Shown: positions 25,297 to 34,752, counted from the stretch's first letter. The stretch: 64,000 nt of DNA from Nitriliruptoraceae bacterium (GCA_018401275.1 JAGYKW010000001.1:310001-374000); one strand, 5' to 3'. Notes: generated by a model from the letters alone, not told the origin. Program-made: numbers and translations.

Positions 25297-26106
25297 GTGG
25301 GGAGCTCGACCGGAGCACGGCTCGCCGCAGCGCCGATGGAGATCGTCGGACGCTTCGCCGACGCGTCCAACGCGACCCTGCTCGCGCGCCTGCTCGATCG
25401 CGATCCGCGGCCGCTCGCCGTGCTGCGCGACGCGCTGGGTCGTGACGTCGGCATCGAGGACCTCGACCCGGTCGATCTCGTCGTCTACAAGCCGCGCGAC
25501 GGCGAGCAGCCGCTGTGGGACTTCCCCGAGGGGACGCTGCACCGTCGCGAGGTCGCGGCGGCGCTCGTGGACCGCGCGATGGGCGCGGACCTCGTCCCCG
25601 ACACCGTCCTGCGCGACGATGCGCCCCACGGTCCGGGCAGCGTCCAGCGCTTCGTGCCCCACGACATGGCACAGCACTACTTCACGGTGCGCGAGCCGGC
25701 GCTGACCGGTCAGGACGACCTGCTGCGTGAGCGGCTCATCCTGCTCGCCACCTTCGACCTGGTCATCGACAACGCCGACCGCAAGGGCGGGCACGTGCTC
25801 GTCGAGGACGGGGACGGACCGCTGGCGCTGCGGCTGCGCGCCGTCGACCACGGGGTCAGCTTCAACGTCGAGCCGAAGCACCGCACCGTGATCTGGGACC
25901 TCGCGTCGTGCGCACTGGGCCCCCAGGCGCAGGCGGCGCTCGACCGCCTGATCGTCGCGCTCGACGGCGTGCTCGGCGAGCAGCTCGCGCAGCTGCTCGA
26001 TCCCGCTGAGGTCGCGATGACGCGCGAGCGCGCGCACGCGCTGCGAGCCGTCGGCGTGCTGCCCGAGCCCGTCGGACCACGTCCGTTCCCCTGGCCACTG
26101 CTGTGA
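25297..26106 (+). CDS. SCO1664-family (PI3/PI4-kinase-like fold) protein
   Basis: A 269-residue protein with the SCO1664 pattern: EIVGRFADASNATLLARL, LVVYKPRDGEQPLWDFPEGTL split over about 60-85, then LVIDNADRKGGHVL (a catalytic-loop-like Asp-Asn) and AVDHGVSFN (metal-like Asp-His). It resembles an atypical phosphatidylinositol-kinase-like fold, but the activity is unproven. GTG 25297 has GGAGG at good spacing; ATG 25267 inside DUF3090 is an alternative. The 3' end overlaps recO (GTGA). Confidence 0.82.
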   Translation: MGSSTGARLAAAPMEIVGRFADASNATLLARLLDRDPRPLAVLRDALGRDVGIEDLDPVDLVVYKPRDGEQPLWDFPEGTLHRREVAAALVDRAMGADLVPDTVLRDDAPHGPGSVQRFVPHDMAQHYFTVREPALTGQDDLLRERLILLATFDLVIDNADRKGGHVLVEDGDGPLALRLRAVDHGVSFNVEPKHRTVIWDLASCALGPQAQAALDRLIVALDGVLGEQLAQLLDPAEVAMTRERAHALRAVGVLPEPVGPRPFPWPLL

Positions 26107-26843
26107 GCCGCGCCTACCGGGACCGCGGGATCGTGCTGCGCACCCACCGGCTCGGTGAGACCGACCGCATCCTGACGCTGCTGCTGCAGGGCCGCGGGAA
26201 GGTCCGCGCCGTCGCGAAGGGGGTCCGTCGCCCCGGGAGCCGCATCGGCGGCCGGGTCGAGCCGTTCAGCCACGTCGACCTCGAGCTGCACGAGGGGCGC
26301 AGCCTCGACATCGTGCGCCAGGTCGAGACCATCGATGCGCACGACAGCCTGCGCGTCGATGACCGGCTGCACGCTGCGGCGTCCGTGATGGTCGAGCTCG
26401 TCGACGTCGTCGCGGCGGAGGGTCAACGCGACCAGGCGCTGCTGCGCCAGCTGCAGGCCGGGCTCGCCGCGCTCGAGGCCGATCCGGACAGTGCGAGCGT
26501 GTTCGTCGACGCCTTCCTGCTGCGTGCGACGTCCATCGTCGGCTTCCCCGTCCTGACCGGCGCGTGCGCGCGCTGCCGAGCGCCGGGTCCGCACGCGCGG
26601 CTCAGCGTCGTCGGGGGCGGGACCCTGTGCGACGACTGCGGAGGCGACGGGACGCGGCAGGTCGGTTCGGACGTCATCGAGGCCGTGCGCCTGCTCGGTG
26701 ACGACGGGAGCTGGCAGGCGCTGCCCGCGCTCGCGCGTGAGCACCCCGAGGCCCGCGCGACCGCCGGCTCGTACGCTCGCGCGTTCGTCGAGCATCACCT
26801 CGATCGGCGACTGCGCAGCTATGACGCGCTCGAGCGCGGCTGA
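26103..26843 (+). CDS. recO: DNA repair protein RecO
   Basis: A 246-residue RecO that loads RecA on SSB-coated gaps together with RecF/RecR. The N-terminal OB fold begins YRDRGIVLRTHRLGETDRI, with GKVRAVAKGVRRPGSR following, and a zinc finger CxxC...CxxC lies near 157-180 (CARCRAP, CDDCGG). Length is normal. In many actinobacteria era, recO and uppS are contiguous; here proS and the trio are inserted between era and recO. Confidence 0.95.
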   Translation: MSRAYRDRGIVLRTHRLGETDRILTLLLQGRGKVRAVAKGVRRPGSRIGGRVEPFSHVDLELHEGRSLDIVRQVETIDAHDSLRVDDRLHAAASVMVELVDVVAAEGQRDQALLRQLQAGLAALEADPDSASVFVDAFLLRATSIVGFPVLTGACARCRAPGPHARLSVVGGGTLCDDCGGDGTRQVGSDVIEAVRLLGDDGSWQALPALAREHPEARATAGSYARAFVEHHLDRRLRSYDALERG

Positions 26844-26877
26844 AGCGGCCCGCCGGCCCAGCAGGACGGAGACGACC

Positions 26878-27147
26878 GTGACGAGGACACCCGCGCCCAC
26901 GCCCAACGGCTGGGCGGTCGCCGCGCTGGCGCTCGCCATCGTCGCGCTGCTCGTCGGACTCGTCCCCGGGGTCGGGTTCATCGTCGCGGTCCCGGGTGGC
27001 GCGGTCGCCGCACTCCTCGCGTTCCCCGCCCTGTCGCTCGCGGAGCGATCCGGGCGCGGGCGGGGGATGGCCTGGTCGGCACTGGCCATCGGGATGCTCG
27101 CCATGTTCATCTCCTACACGCTGGCGCTGCTCGTCCGGGTCACCTGA
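26878..27147 (+). CDS. Small two-to-three-helix membrane protein (DUF4190-like)
   Basis: An 89-residue protein starting VTRTPAPTPNGWAVAALALA (GTG 26878, GGAG upstream). Three hydrophobic segments (about 12-31, 33-50, 64-86) match the GWAxxALxLGxxxL...GxxxAxxGxxxG style of DUF4190 proteins. Function is unknown. It lies between recO and uppS on the same strand. Confidence 0.65.
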   Translation: MTRTPAPTPNGWAVAALALAIVALLVGLVPGVGFIVAVPGGAVAALLAFPALSLAERSGRGRGMAWSALAIGMLAMFISYTLALLVRVT

Positions 27148-27194
27148 GACGCCGCGGATAGCCTCCCCGGCACCGATCCTGCGCGCACGAGCAG

Positions 27195-27242
27195 GGTCGA
27201 GGCCAGGTTCGAGGCCAGGTCCGGGAGCAGGTCCGAGGTCAG
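27195..27242. repeat. Four 12-bp tandem repeats upstream of uppS
   Basis: Units at 27195-27206, 27207-27218, 27219-27230 and 27231-27242 follow the consensus GTCCGAGGCCAG and end nine bases before the uppS ATG. They are in frame with uppS (would read VRGQ repeated), but no start codon lies upstream in that frame. They are therefore probably leader sequence or the remnant of a longer N terminus. Confidence 0.75.
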
Positions 27243-27251
27243 GGGTCGGGG

Positions 27252-28022
27252 ATGGCGGCATCGGCCTCGCGGGGACGGCGTGGCGGGTCGGCGGATCGTG
27301 TCCCGGGCCATGTCGCGATCATCATGGACGGCAACGGTCGCTGGGCGAACGCGCGCGGGCTGCGGCGCAACGCCGGTCATGAGGCCGGCGAGGAGGCGCT
27401 GTTCCGCAGCGTCGAGGGCGCGCTCGCGCTCGGTGTGCGCGATCTGACGGTCTACGCGTTCTCGACCGAGAACTGGCGACGCTCGCCGGAGGAGGTCCGC
27501 TTCCTCCTCGAGTTCAACCGTTCGCTGCTGCTGCGCCGCGTCGACGAGCTCATCGACCGCGACGTCCGCGTGCGCTTCATCGGCCGTCGCGCACGGCCGG
27601 TCCCGGGACGGCTCATCGCACTGATGGAGCGCACCGAGGAGCGCACCGCACACTGCTCACGCATGACCCTGCGCATCGCCTTCAACTACGGGTCGCGCTC
27701 CGAGCTCGTCGACGCCGCCCGGCGCGCCGCGGAGGACGTGGCGTCCGGTGCGCTGCGGCGCATCGATGCCCGATCGCTCGCTGCGCGTCTCGACGACCCG
27801 GCGATGCCTGACGTCGACCTGCTGATCCGGACCTCGGGTGAGCAGCGCGTGTCGAACTTCCTGCTGTGGCAGGCCGCGTACGCGGAGCTCGTGTTCACCG
27901 ACGTGCTGTGGCCCGACTTCGACGAGGCGGAGCTGGCGCGCTGCGTCGCCGTGTACGCGGCTCGGGACCGTCGCTTCGGCGGCGCTCAGGATCGCCCGTC
28001 GAGCGCGGAGCCCGAGGCGTGA
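27252..28022 (+). CDS. uppS: Isoprenyl transferase (undecaprenyl diphosphate synthase type)
   Basis: A 256-residue cis-prenyltransferase that builds the lipid carrier for peptidoglycan or related polyprenyl phosphates. The catalytic motif AIIMDGNGRWA (Asp26), GHEAGEEAL, FSTENWRR and the C-terminal RTSGEQRVSNFLLWQ plus ELVFTDVLWPDF are all present. TAGCCT at 27159-27164 could be its promoter. The stop overlaps the MOSC gene (GTGA). Confidence 0.94.
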   Translation: MAASASRGRRGGSADRVPGHVAIIMDGNGRWANARGLRRNAGHEAGEEALFRSVEGALALGVRDLTVYAFSTENWRRSPEEVRFLLEFNRSLLLRRVDELIDRDVRVRFIGRRARPVPGRLIALMERTEERTAHCSRMTLRIAFNYGSRSELVDAARRAAEDVASGALRRIDARSLAARLDDPAMPDVDLLIRTSGEQRVSNFLLWQAAYAELVFTDVLWPDFDEAELARCVAVYAARDRRFGGAQDRPSSAEPEA

Positions 28023-28681
28023 GACGCCGGCGCGCCACCATCGTCGCCGTGTGCGTCGGTGAGGCACGCGTGCACCGGTTCGCTGGTGACCGCGAGGAAC
28101 GCACCGCCATCGACAAGCGGACCGTCGCAGGTGTCGTCGACGTCGGTCCCGAGGGTCTCGCCGGCGACACGCAGGTCGACCGCCGCTTCCACGGTGGGGT
28201 CGAGCGTGCCGTGTACGCCTACGCGCAGGACGACGCGGCGCACTGGGCGACGGCGCTCGCACGCGACGTGCCGCCCGGACTGCTCGGCGAGAACCTGCGC
28301 ATCAGCGGTCTCGATGTCTCCGGCGCGCACGTCGGTGAGCGCTGGCGCACCTCGCGCGGACTGGTCCTCGAGGTCAGCGGACCCCGCATGCCATGCCGGA
28401 CGCTCCAGGGCTTCCTCGACGTGCCCGACATGATCTCGCGCTTCACCTCGGCCGGACGCCCCGGTGCCTACCTGCGCGTCGTGGAGCCCGGCGAGGTCGC
28501 GGCAGGTGACCGCATCAGCGTCGAGCGTGACGCTCGTGCGCAGCTCGCACCGAGCGTCGCGGACATCATGGCCTGGCGGCGCGGCTCCACCTCGACCGAG
28601 CAGCTGCGCACGCTGGCCGCGCTCGACGCGCTTGCTGAGGACACGCGGCGCTGGGCAGCGGAGGCGCTGGCCGAGCGCTGA
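28019..28681 (+). CDS. MOSC domain protein (YiiM-like)
   Basis: A 220-residue protein with the MOSC pattern: GLAGDTQVDRRFHGGVERAVYAY (in parts, about 45-65), LGENLRISGLD, and the conserved cysteine of GPRMPC (Cys126) that ligates molybdenum cofactor in active members. A C-terminal three-helix tail resembles the YiiM 3-alpha domain. Such proteins reduce N-hydroxylated bases such as 6-hydroxylaminopurine. It is translationally coupled to uppS, but I see no functional link. Confidence 0.85.
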   Translation: MRRRRATIVAVCVGEARVHRFAGDREERTAIDKRTVAGVVDVGPEGLAGDTQVDRRFHGGVERAVYAYAQDDAAHWATALARDVPPGLLGENLRISGLDVSGAHVGERWRTSRGLVLEVSGPRMPCRTLQGFLDVPDMISRFTSAGRPGAYLRVVEPGEVAAGDRISVERDARAQLAPSVADIMAWRRGSTSTEQLRTLAALDALAEDTRRWAAEALAER

Positions 28682-28687
28682 GCACGC

Positions 28688-29584
28688 TCACGTCCCCTTC
28701 GGATGCCACACCGTCTTGATGTCGCACCAGGTCATGATGCGCTCGATCCCCCGTGGTGTGCGCAGGAAGTCCGGCTCGACGGACGGCGCGGCGAGCACAC
28801 GGGTCACGCCCTCCGCGGCGGCGGCCTCGAGCGCCGTCGCGTCGACGTCCGTACCCGCGTCGCTCGCCCCTGGTAGCCCGGTGAGCCCGGTGAGGTCGAG
28901 ACCGTCGACGTCGAGATGTCCGGCGAGCGTGGGAGCGAGTTCCGCGACCTGACCGGTGAGCACGTTCACGACGCCGCCCGGCACGTCGGAGGTCGCGAGC
29001 ACCTCGGTCAGGGACACGGCAGGCAGCGGACGCTGCTGGCTCGCGACGACCACGACCGTGTTGCCGGCCACGAGCGCCGGTGCGACGACGGAGACGAGTC
29101 CGAGCAGCGCCGATGCCTGCGGCGCGATGATCGCGACCACGCCGATCGGTTCGGGGACCGACACGTTGAAGAACGGGCCGGCGACCGGGTTCACGCTGCC
29201 GGCGACCTGCGCGAACTTGTCGGTCCAGCCGGCGTACCAGATCAGGCGGTCGACGGTCGCGTCGACCTCGTGCGCAGCGGCGTGCTCGTCCGCCCCGTGC
29301 GCACGCAGCTCGTCGATGAACTGCCCCCGGCGGCCCTCGACGAGCTCGGCGATGCGGTGCAGCACCTGTCCGCGGTTGAACGCGGTCGCGCCGGCCCAGC
29401 CCGGCTGCGCGGAACGGGCTGCGACGACCGCGTCCCGTACGTCCTTGCGCGATGCGAGCGCGGCGTTGGCCAGGAACGTGCCGTCGGGCGCGACGACCTC
29501 GAAGGTCCGGCCCGACTCGGAACGGGGGAACGCCCCACCGATGAAGAGCTTCGCGGTCCGGAGCACGGGGATGCGCTCAGCCAT
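28688..29584 (-). CDS. Short aldehyde dehydrogenase-like protein without catalytic domain
   Basis: A 298-residue ALDH homologue that keeps the N-terminal NAD-binding part (KLFIGGAFPRSESGRTFEVV; GVVAIIAPQ in place of IxPWN) but ends before the catalytic half. No ELGG or FxxxGQxCxA motif is present; the tail ends IERIMTWCDIKTVWHPKG. It is probably not an active dehydrogenase and may be a structural partner of the full-length ALDH, whose gene it overlaps by eight bases. deoC-ALDH-ALDH operons occur widely in actinobacteria, which argues against a recent pseudogene. Confidence 0.8.
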   Translation of the reverse strand: MAERIPVLRTAKLFIGGAFPRSESGRTFEVVAPDGTFLANAALASRKDVRDAVVAARSAQPGWAGATAFNRGQVLHRIAELVEGRRGQFIDELRAHGADEHAAAHEVDATVDRLIWYAGWTDKFAQVAGSVNPVAGPFFNVSVPEPIGVVAIIAPQASALLGLVSVVAPALVAGNTVVVVASQQRPLPAVSLTEVLATSDVPGGVVNVLTGQVAELAPTLAGHLDVDGLDLTGLTGLPGASDAGTDVDATALEAAAAEGVTRVLAAPSVEPDFLRTPRGIERIMTWCDIKTVWHPKGT

Positions 29585-31085
29585 CGATGCCACCTCCTGC
29601 GCCGGTCGCATCGTTGCTCGCAGCCTCGAGGTAGGCGAGCAGGCCCTGACGTCCGCCCTCGCGGCCGAAGCCGGAGTCCTTCATGCCGCCGAACGGGCTC
29701 GACGGATCGAAGCGGTTGAACGTGTTCGCCCAGACGACACCGGCGCGCAGCCGGTCCGCGAGCCACAGGATGCGTGACCCCTTCTCCGTCCAGATGCCGG
29801 CGGAGAGGCCGTAGGGCGTGTTGTTCGCCTTCGTCACCGCCTCCTCCGGTGTCCGGAACGTCAGCACGGACAGGACGGGTCCGAAGATCTCCTCCTGCGC
29901 GATGCGCGACGACTGCGACACGCCGGTGAAGATCGTCGGAGGGAACCAGTGGCCGCGCTCGGGCAGCGCGCAGTCGGGGGACCAGCGCTCGGCACCCTCA
30001 GCCTCACCAGCGTCAGCGAGCGCGGTGATGCGTCCGAGCTGGGCCGCGGAGTTGATCGCCCCCACGTCGGTGTTCTTGTCGAGCGGATCCCCCAGGCGCA
30101 GCGTCGCGAGCCGGCGCTTGAGCCGTTCGACGACGAGGTCGTGGACGGGCTCCTCGACGAGCAGGCGCGAACCGGCGCAGCAGACGTGACCCTGGTTGAA
30201 GAAGATGCCGTCGACGATGCCCTCGATGGCCTGGTCGATGGCCGCGTCGGCGAACACGATGTTCGCCGCCTTCCCGCCGAGCTCGAGCGTCAGGCGACGA
30301 CCCGTGCCCGCGAGCGCGCGCTGGATGTCCTTGCCGACCGCGGTCGAGCCGGTGAACGCGACCTTGTCGATACCGGGATGGCGCACGAGCGCCGCACCGG
30401 TCGCACCCGCGCCGGTGATGACGTTCACGACGCCCGGTGGGAGGTCGGCCTGCTGGCACAGCTCGGCGAAGCGCAGGGCGGTGAGCGGCGTCGTCTCCGC
30501 GGGCTTGAGCACGATCGTGCTGCCCGACGCGAGCGCTGGAGCGACCTTCCAGGCGAGCATCAGCAGGGGGAAGTTCCAGGGGATGATCGCACCGACGACG
30601 CCGACGGGTCGTGGCGACGCTCCGAGTCCCGCCCAGTCGAGCTTGTCGGCCCAACCGGCATGATGGAACAGGTGCGCGGCGGCGGTGGGCACGTCGAAGT
30701 CGCGCGTCTCGCGGATCGGCTTGCCGTTGTCGAGCGTCTCGAGCACCGCGAACTCCCGAGCACGCTCCTGAAGCATGCGCGCGAGTCGGAACAGATGCTT
30801 CGCGCGCTCCGCGCCGGGCAGCGCCGACCAGGCGGGCAGCGCGGCGCGCGCGGCCGCCACCGCGCGGTCGACGTCGACCGCTCCGGCGAGCGCCACGTCG
30901 GCGAGGTGCTCCTCGGTCGCGGGCGAGTGCGTCGCGAACGTCGCACCGTCGGCCGCATCGACCCACTCGCCGCCGATGTGCAGCCGTCCCTGCATGCCGA
31001 CGTCCAGGCGGGCGACGGCGCGGCTCTCGGGCGCGGGCGCGTAGTCCCACGCGGGTGCGCCGAGCTCGATGGGGTAGCGGGACAC
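29577..31085 (-). CDS. NAD-dependent aldehyde dehydrogenase of the deo operon
   Basis: A 502-residue complete ALDH: IIPWNFPLLMLAWK (about 165-178), FTGSTAVGK, the general-base motif LELGGKAANIV and the nucleophile at Cys302 (GHVCCAGSRLL), then EEIFGPVLSVL and the SPFGGMKDSGFGREGG tail. In this operon it likely oxidises the acetaldehyde released by DeoC. GTG 31085 with GGAGG upstream is the start; upstream codons lie within deoC. It lies between deoC (13 bases) and the short ALDH (overlap). Confidence 0.92.
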   Translation of the reverse strand: MSRYPIELGAPAWDYAPAPESRAVARLDVGMQGRLHIGGEWVDAADGATFATHSPATEEHLADVALAGAVDVDRAVAAARAALPAWSALPGAERAKHLFRLARMLQERAREFAVLETLDNGKPIRETRDFDVPTAAAHLFHHAGWADKLDWAGLGASPRPVGVVGAIIPWNFPLLMLAWKVAPALASGSTIVLKPAETTPLTALRFAELCQQADLPPGVVNVITGAGATGAALVRHPGIDKVAFTGSTAVGKDIQRALAGTGRRLTLELGGKAANIVFADAAIDQAIEGIVDGIFFNQGHVCCAGSRLLVEEPVHDLVVERLKRRLATLRLGDPLDKNTDVGAINSAAQLGRITALADAGEAEGAERWSPDCALPERGHWFPPTIFTGVSQSSRIAQEEIFGPVLSVLTFRTPEEAVTKANNTPYGLSAGIWTEKGSRILWLADRLRAGVVWANTFNRFDPSSPFGGMKDSGFGREGGRQGLLAYLEAASNDATGAGGGIDG

Positions 31086-31098
31086 GATGCCTCCGTGC

Positions 31099-32061
31099 TC
31101 AGTCGAGGGTGATGCGGTCGGCGCTGCCGTACACGCCGGTGGTGAGCTTCTGGCGCTGCATGAGCAGGTCGGTGAGCAGCCCCGATGCGCCGATGCGGTA
31201 GCGCTGCGGGGTGAGCCAGTCGGCACCGAGGGTCTCGTTGACGAGCACCAGGTGGCGCAGCGCATCCTTCGTCGTGCGGATCCCGCCGGCGACCTTCACA
31301 CCGCGGGGCTCGCCGGTGATCAGGTGGAAGTCGCGCACGGCCTCGAGCATCACGAGCGCGACGGGATGCGTCGCGGCGGGGGACACCTTGCCCGTCGACG
31401 TCTTGATGACGTCCGCACCAGCGATCAGCGCGAGCCACGAGGCGCGGCGCACGTTGTCGTAGGTCGAGAGCTCACCGGTCTCGAGGATGACCTTGAGGTG
31501 CACGTCGCCGCACACCTCCTTCACGGCGCGGATCTCCTCGAGCACCCTGCCGTAGTGGCCCGAGAGGAACGCGCCACGATCGATGACCATGTCGATCTCG
31601 TCCGCGCCGGCATCGATCGCATCACCCGTGTCGGCGAGCTTGACGGCCAGCGACGCACGACCTGACGGGAAGGCGGTCGCGACCGCGGCCACGAGCACGC
31701 CGCTGCCTGCGAGCGCATCGACCGCGGTGGCGACGAGGTCGGGGTAGACGCACACGGCTGCGACGTGCGGGACGGACGCGTCCGCCGGGTCGGGGCGCAG
31801 CGCGCGGGCGCACAGCGAGCGCACCCGCGACGGCGTGTCCGCCCCCTCGAGGGTGGTCAGGTCCATCGTCGAGATGGCGACATCGATGAGGGCGCGCTTG
31901 GTGTCGTGCTTGAGCGAACGGGTCGCGAGCCGTGCCGTGCGCGCCTCGAGCCCGACACGGTCCACGCCGGGGAGCGAGCGCAGGAACCCGGTGAGTGACG
32001 CCTCGCCGCCGTCGAGCTCGCGCGGGTCGACGGCAGCGCCGGGCAGCACGAGGGCGGACAT
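31099..32061 (-). CDS. deoC: Deoxyribose-phosphate aldolase
   Basis: A 320-residue class I aldolase that cleaves 2-deoxyribose-5-phosphate to acetaldehyde and glyceraldehyde-3-phosphate. The Schiff-base lysine is Lys220 (DVIKTSTGK), with VCVYPDLV, EIDMVIDRGAFLSGHY and the second lysine in GVKVAGGIRT. ATG 32061 has AGGAGG upstream. It is the first gene of deoC-ALDH-ALDH. A TAGTAT box on the minus strand (32109-32114), about 48 bases before the start, is the probable promoter. Confidence 0.95.
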   Translation of the reverse strand: MSALVLPGAAVDPRELDGGEASLTGFLRSLPGVDRVGLEARTARLATRSLKHDTKRALIDVAISTMDLTTLEGADTPSRVRSLCARALRPDPADASVPHVAAVCVYPDLVATAVDALAGSGVLVAAVATAFPSGRASLAVKLADTGDAIDAGADEIDMVIDRGAFLSGHYGRVLEEIRAVKEVCGDVHLKVILETGELSTYDNVRRASWLALIAGADVIKTSTGKVSPAATHPVALVMLEAVRDFHLITGEPRGVKVAGGIRTTKDALRHLVLVNETLGADWLTPQRYRIGASGLLTDLLMQRQKLTTGVYGSADRITLD

Positions 32062-32108
32062 GGTTGGGCCTCCTGGACGGCCGGGGTGGCCGGCCGAGGG
32101 CGTCCTCG

Positions 32109-32114
32109 ATACTA
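32109..32114 (-). promoter_or_regulatory. Probable -10 box of the deoC operon
   Basis: TAGTAT on the minus strand overlaps the stop codon of the upstream thioesterase gene and would give a leader of about 40 bases with the AGGAGG site. No clear -35 element is seen. Confidence 0.35.
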
Positions 32115-32966
32115 GCCCTGGGGTCCTGAGGCTCTCCCGGCGAGTGCGACCTGGCGGCTGAGCGCGACCAGTCGGCCGTCGGCGTCCCACAGGTCACCGT
32201 CCTCCTCGAAGTAGCCGTCGGTCAGCGCCTGCGTCGTGAAGCGGGTCGCCAGCCAGCCGGGCACCGGTCTCGCGCGGACCTGCACGGTCAGCTCGATCGT
32301 CGGCGCCCAAGCCAGCCCCCCGATGTCGAGGTCGTAGACCACGGGCGGGTAGGCGTCGGCGACGCACAGGAGCGCGAGGCTGTCGAAGTCGTGCCCGTCG
32401 GACCAGCGGCACCAGCCCCCATGCAACCCAGCGCCCGACGGTTGCCCGCGGGTCCAGCCGGAGGTCTCCTCCGGCATGCGGTGGTCGAGCCGGTCGAGGA
32501 ACTCGGGGAGCATCCCGCGCGCCGCGCGCCGCAGCGGCTCGTCGAGTGTGTCCACGTCGGGCCAGGGGGGAGGTTCGCGCAGGACCCGTGTGGGTCCGTC
32601 CGCTCGGGAGAGATCCCCGAACGTGCCGAGGAGGCGGACGCACTCGCGGCCGTCCTGCAGCAGGCGCCCCGCGACGGTCGCGTGACGGCGCCCGTCGCGG
32701 ACCAACTCCGTGACGACCTCCACGGGACCGAGAGCCGGAGGGGTGAGGAAGTGCGCGGTGACCGTCACCGGATCGGGGCGCTCGGCACGTTGCGCCATCG
32801 CTCGCGCGCCCAGCGCCATCAGGTACCCGCCGTTGGGTGCGGCGTCGCCGATGACGCGCCAGCCGGCCCGGCACTCGGCGTCGAAGCGGTCGACGTCGCG
32901 CCGCACGACCGCCGTGTCGAGTGCGAAGCGGCTGCGTGGCGCAGCAGTGTCGTCATGATCCGTCAC
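32112..32966 (-). CDS. Acyl-CoA thioesterase-family (TesB-like double hotdog) protein
   Basis: A 284-residue protein with two hotdog halves: [15 protein letters not shown] followed by [16 protein letters not shown] in the first, and [11 protein letters not shown]...[10 protein letters not shown]...[15 protein letters not shown] in the second. The ending [26 protein letters not shown] is characteristic of TesB-like thioesterases that hydrolyse acyl-CoAs. GTG start with GAGGG upstream. It is upstream of deoC on the same strand, but deoC seems to have its own promoter. Confidence 0.85.
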   Translation of the reverse strand: MTDHDDTAAPRSRFALDTAVVRRDVDRFDAECRAGWRVIGDAAPNGGYLMALGARAMAQRAERPDPVTVTAHFLTPPALGPVEVVTELVRDGRRHATVAGRLLQDGRECVRLLGTFGDLSRADGPTRVLREPPPWPDVDTLDEPLRRAARGMLPEFLDRLDHRMPEETSGWTRGQPSGAGLHGGWCRWSDGHDFDSLALLCVADAYPPVVYDLDIGGLAWAPTIELTVQVRARPVPGWLATRFTTQALTDGYFEEDGDLWDADGRLVALSRQVALAGRASGPQG

Positions 32967-33092
32967 GTCGCCCTCGACCGGTGCGCTTGCGCCAAGGCCA
33001 GCCCCTCGACGACGGCTAGCATCCTACGTCCGCACCGAGCAGCGCCTCGTGCTCGTCCGCGCCGTCCCGCCCCTCCTGCCAGCGAGCCTCCT

Positions 33093-34484
33093 GTGACCGA
33101 TGTGACCGACCACGATCTGCCTGAGCCGACGGTCGAGGCCACGCTCCCGACCATCGTCGAGCTGTGCAAGCAGCGCGGCATCATCTTCCCGTCGTCGGAG
33201 ATCTACGGCGGGTTCCGCTCGACCTGGGACTACGGCCCGCTCGGTGTGGAGCTCAAGGAGAACGTCAAGCGGCAGTGGTGGCGCTCGATGGTGCAGCTGC
33301 GTGATGACGTCGTCGGCCTTGACGCCTCCATCCTGATGCACCCGAAGGTGTGGGAGGCGTCGGGTCACCTCGCGAACTTCTCCGACCCGCTCGTCGAGTG
33401 CACGAAGTGCCACAAGCGCTTCCGCGCCGACCACCTCGAGGAGGCCATCGCCGCGGGGACGCTCGCAGCGATGCAGTGCCCCGACTGCGGGGGGACGTTC
33501 ACCGACCCGCGCAACTTCAACCTGATGTTCAAGACGCACGCAGGGCCCGTCGACGATGATGGCGCGGTCGTGTGGCTGCGTCCCGAGACCGCGCAGGGCA
33601 TGTTCGTCGACTTCGCCACCATCCAGCGCACCAGCCGCAAGAAGGTCCCGTTCGGCATCGCGCAGATGGGCAAGTCGTTCCGCAACGAGATCACGCCGGG
33701 CAACTTCGTGTTCCGCACGCGCGAGTTCGAGCAGATGGAGATGGAGTTCTTCGTCGTGCCCGGTACCGACGAGGACTGGCACCAGTACTGGATCGACGCC
33801 CGGCGCGCCTGGTACGAGGACCTCGGGATGCGCAGCGAGAACATCCGCATCCGTGAGCACGCGGCCGATGAACTGTCGCACTACGCGAAGCGCACGGTCG
33901 ACCTCGAGTTCTACTTCCCCGACGCATCGATGGGCTGGTCCGAGCTCGAGGGCATCGCGAACCGGACCGACTTCGACCTCAAGGCGCACGAGGCGGCCAG
34001 CGGGCAGGACCTCAGCTACTTCGACCAGGCAGCGAACGAGCGCTTCCATCCCTACGTCATCGAGCCGGCGGCCGGCGCGACACGTGCGACGCTCGCGTTC
34101 CTCTACGACGCGTACCGCGTCGAGCAGGCGCCCGACGCCGACGGCACCATGCAGGAGCGCGTCGTGCTGAAGCTCGACCCGCGCCTCGCGCCCTACCAGG
34201 TCGCCGTGCTGCCGCTGTCGAAGAAGCCTGAGCTGTCCGAGGTCTCACGCCGTGTCTTCGACCTGCTCAAGGTCGACCGGATGGTCGAGTACGACGAGAC
34301 GCAGTCGATCGGGCGGCGCTACCGCCGCCAGGACGAGATCGGCACGCCGGCGTGCGTCACCGTGGACTTCGAGACGCTCGAGGACTCGGCCGTGACCGTG
34401 CGCGACCGTGACACGATGGTGCAGGAACGGGTCTCGATCGACCGGCTGCCGGCGTACCTCGACGAGCGCCTACCGCGCCGCTGA
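33093..34484 (+). CDS. glyS: Glycyl-tRNA synthetase (alpha2 type)
   Basis: A 463-residue single-chain class II synthetase. It shows the [21 protein letters not shown] start of the catalytic core, [12 protein letters not shown], motif 2 region [28 protein letters not shown] (in parts, about 190-217) and a C-terminal anticodon domain ([11 protein letters not shown]). Two CxxC pairs (Cys103/106 and Cys129/132) form the usual zinc-like insertion. GTG 33093 lacks a Shine-Dalgarno sequence; a TAGCAT box at 33018 would leave a leader of about 65 bases. The last 15 bases overlap a convergent gene. Confidence 0.95.
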   Translation: MTDVTDHDLPEPTVEATLPTIVELCKQRGIIFPSSEIYGGFRSTWDYGPLGVELKENVKRQWWRSMVQLRDDVVGLDASILMHPKVWEASGHLANFSDPLVECTKCHKRFRADHLEEAIAAGTLAAMQCPDCGGTFTDPRNFNLMFKTHAGPVDDDGAVVWLRPETAQGMFVDFATIQRTSRKKVPFGIAQMGKSFRNEITPGNFVFRTREFEQMEMEFFVVPGTDEDWHQYWIDARRAWYEDLGMRSENIRIREHAADELSHYAKRTVDLEFYFPDASMGWSELEGIANRTDFDLKAHEAASGQDLSYFDQAANERFHPYVIEPAAGATRATLAFLYDAYRVEQAPDADGTMQERVVLKLDPRLAPYQVAVLPLSKKPELSEVSRRVFDLLKVDRMVEYDETQSIGRRYRRQDEIGTPACVTVDFETLEDSAVTVRDRDTMVQERVSIDRLPAYLDERLPRR

Positions 34485-34730
34485 GTCGACGGCGTCCTCG
34501 AGCGCTCGGAGCCGGCGCTCGACGTCGCGCAGTCCGCGCAGCAGCGTGCCGGTGGCGGCGAGCAGCGCTGTGACCCCGAGGGTCGGTGTGAGCACGAGCA
34601 GCGCGGCGACCACCTCGCCCTCACGCAGGGCGAGTGTGGCGCCCGCGGCACCGACGAGCGCGACCGCGTAGGCGATGATCACGGCCGCACGCGCAGAACG
34701 CTCGGTCGGGGTCCTGAGTGGGGTATCCAT
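34470..34730 (-). CDS. Small two-helix membrane protein
   Basis: An 86-residue protein with two hydrophobic helices (about 14-33 and 39-64) joined by an acidic loop, then a charged amphipathic helix ([17 protein letters not shown]). I do not recognise a family. The ATG at 34730 is supported by TAGGCT ending six bases upstream (leaderless arrangement). It faces manA across only 22 bp and overlaps the 3' end of glyS by 15 bp. Confidence 0.6.
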   Translation of the reverse strand: MDTPLRTPTERSARAAVIIAYAVALVGAAGATLALREGEVVAALLVLTPTLGVTALLAATGTLLRGLRDVERRLRALEDAVDSAAR

Positions 34731-34736
34731 GCCCGC

Positions 34737-34746
34737 AGCCTAGGCT
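34737..34746. promoter_or_regulatory. Shared palindromic -10 for two divergent leaderless genes
   Basis: The palindrome AGCCTAGGCT contains TAGGCT on both strands (minus 34737-34742, plus 34741-34746). Each hexamer ends exactly six bases before an ATG: 34730 on the minus strand and 34753 on the plus strand. The arrangement is perfectly symmetrical about 34741.5. Confidence 0.6.
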
Positions 34747-34752
34747 GGCCGT

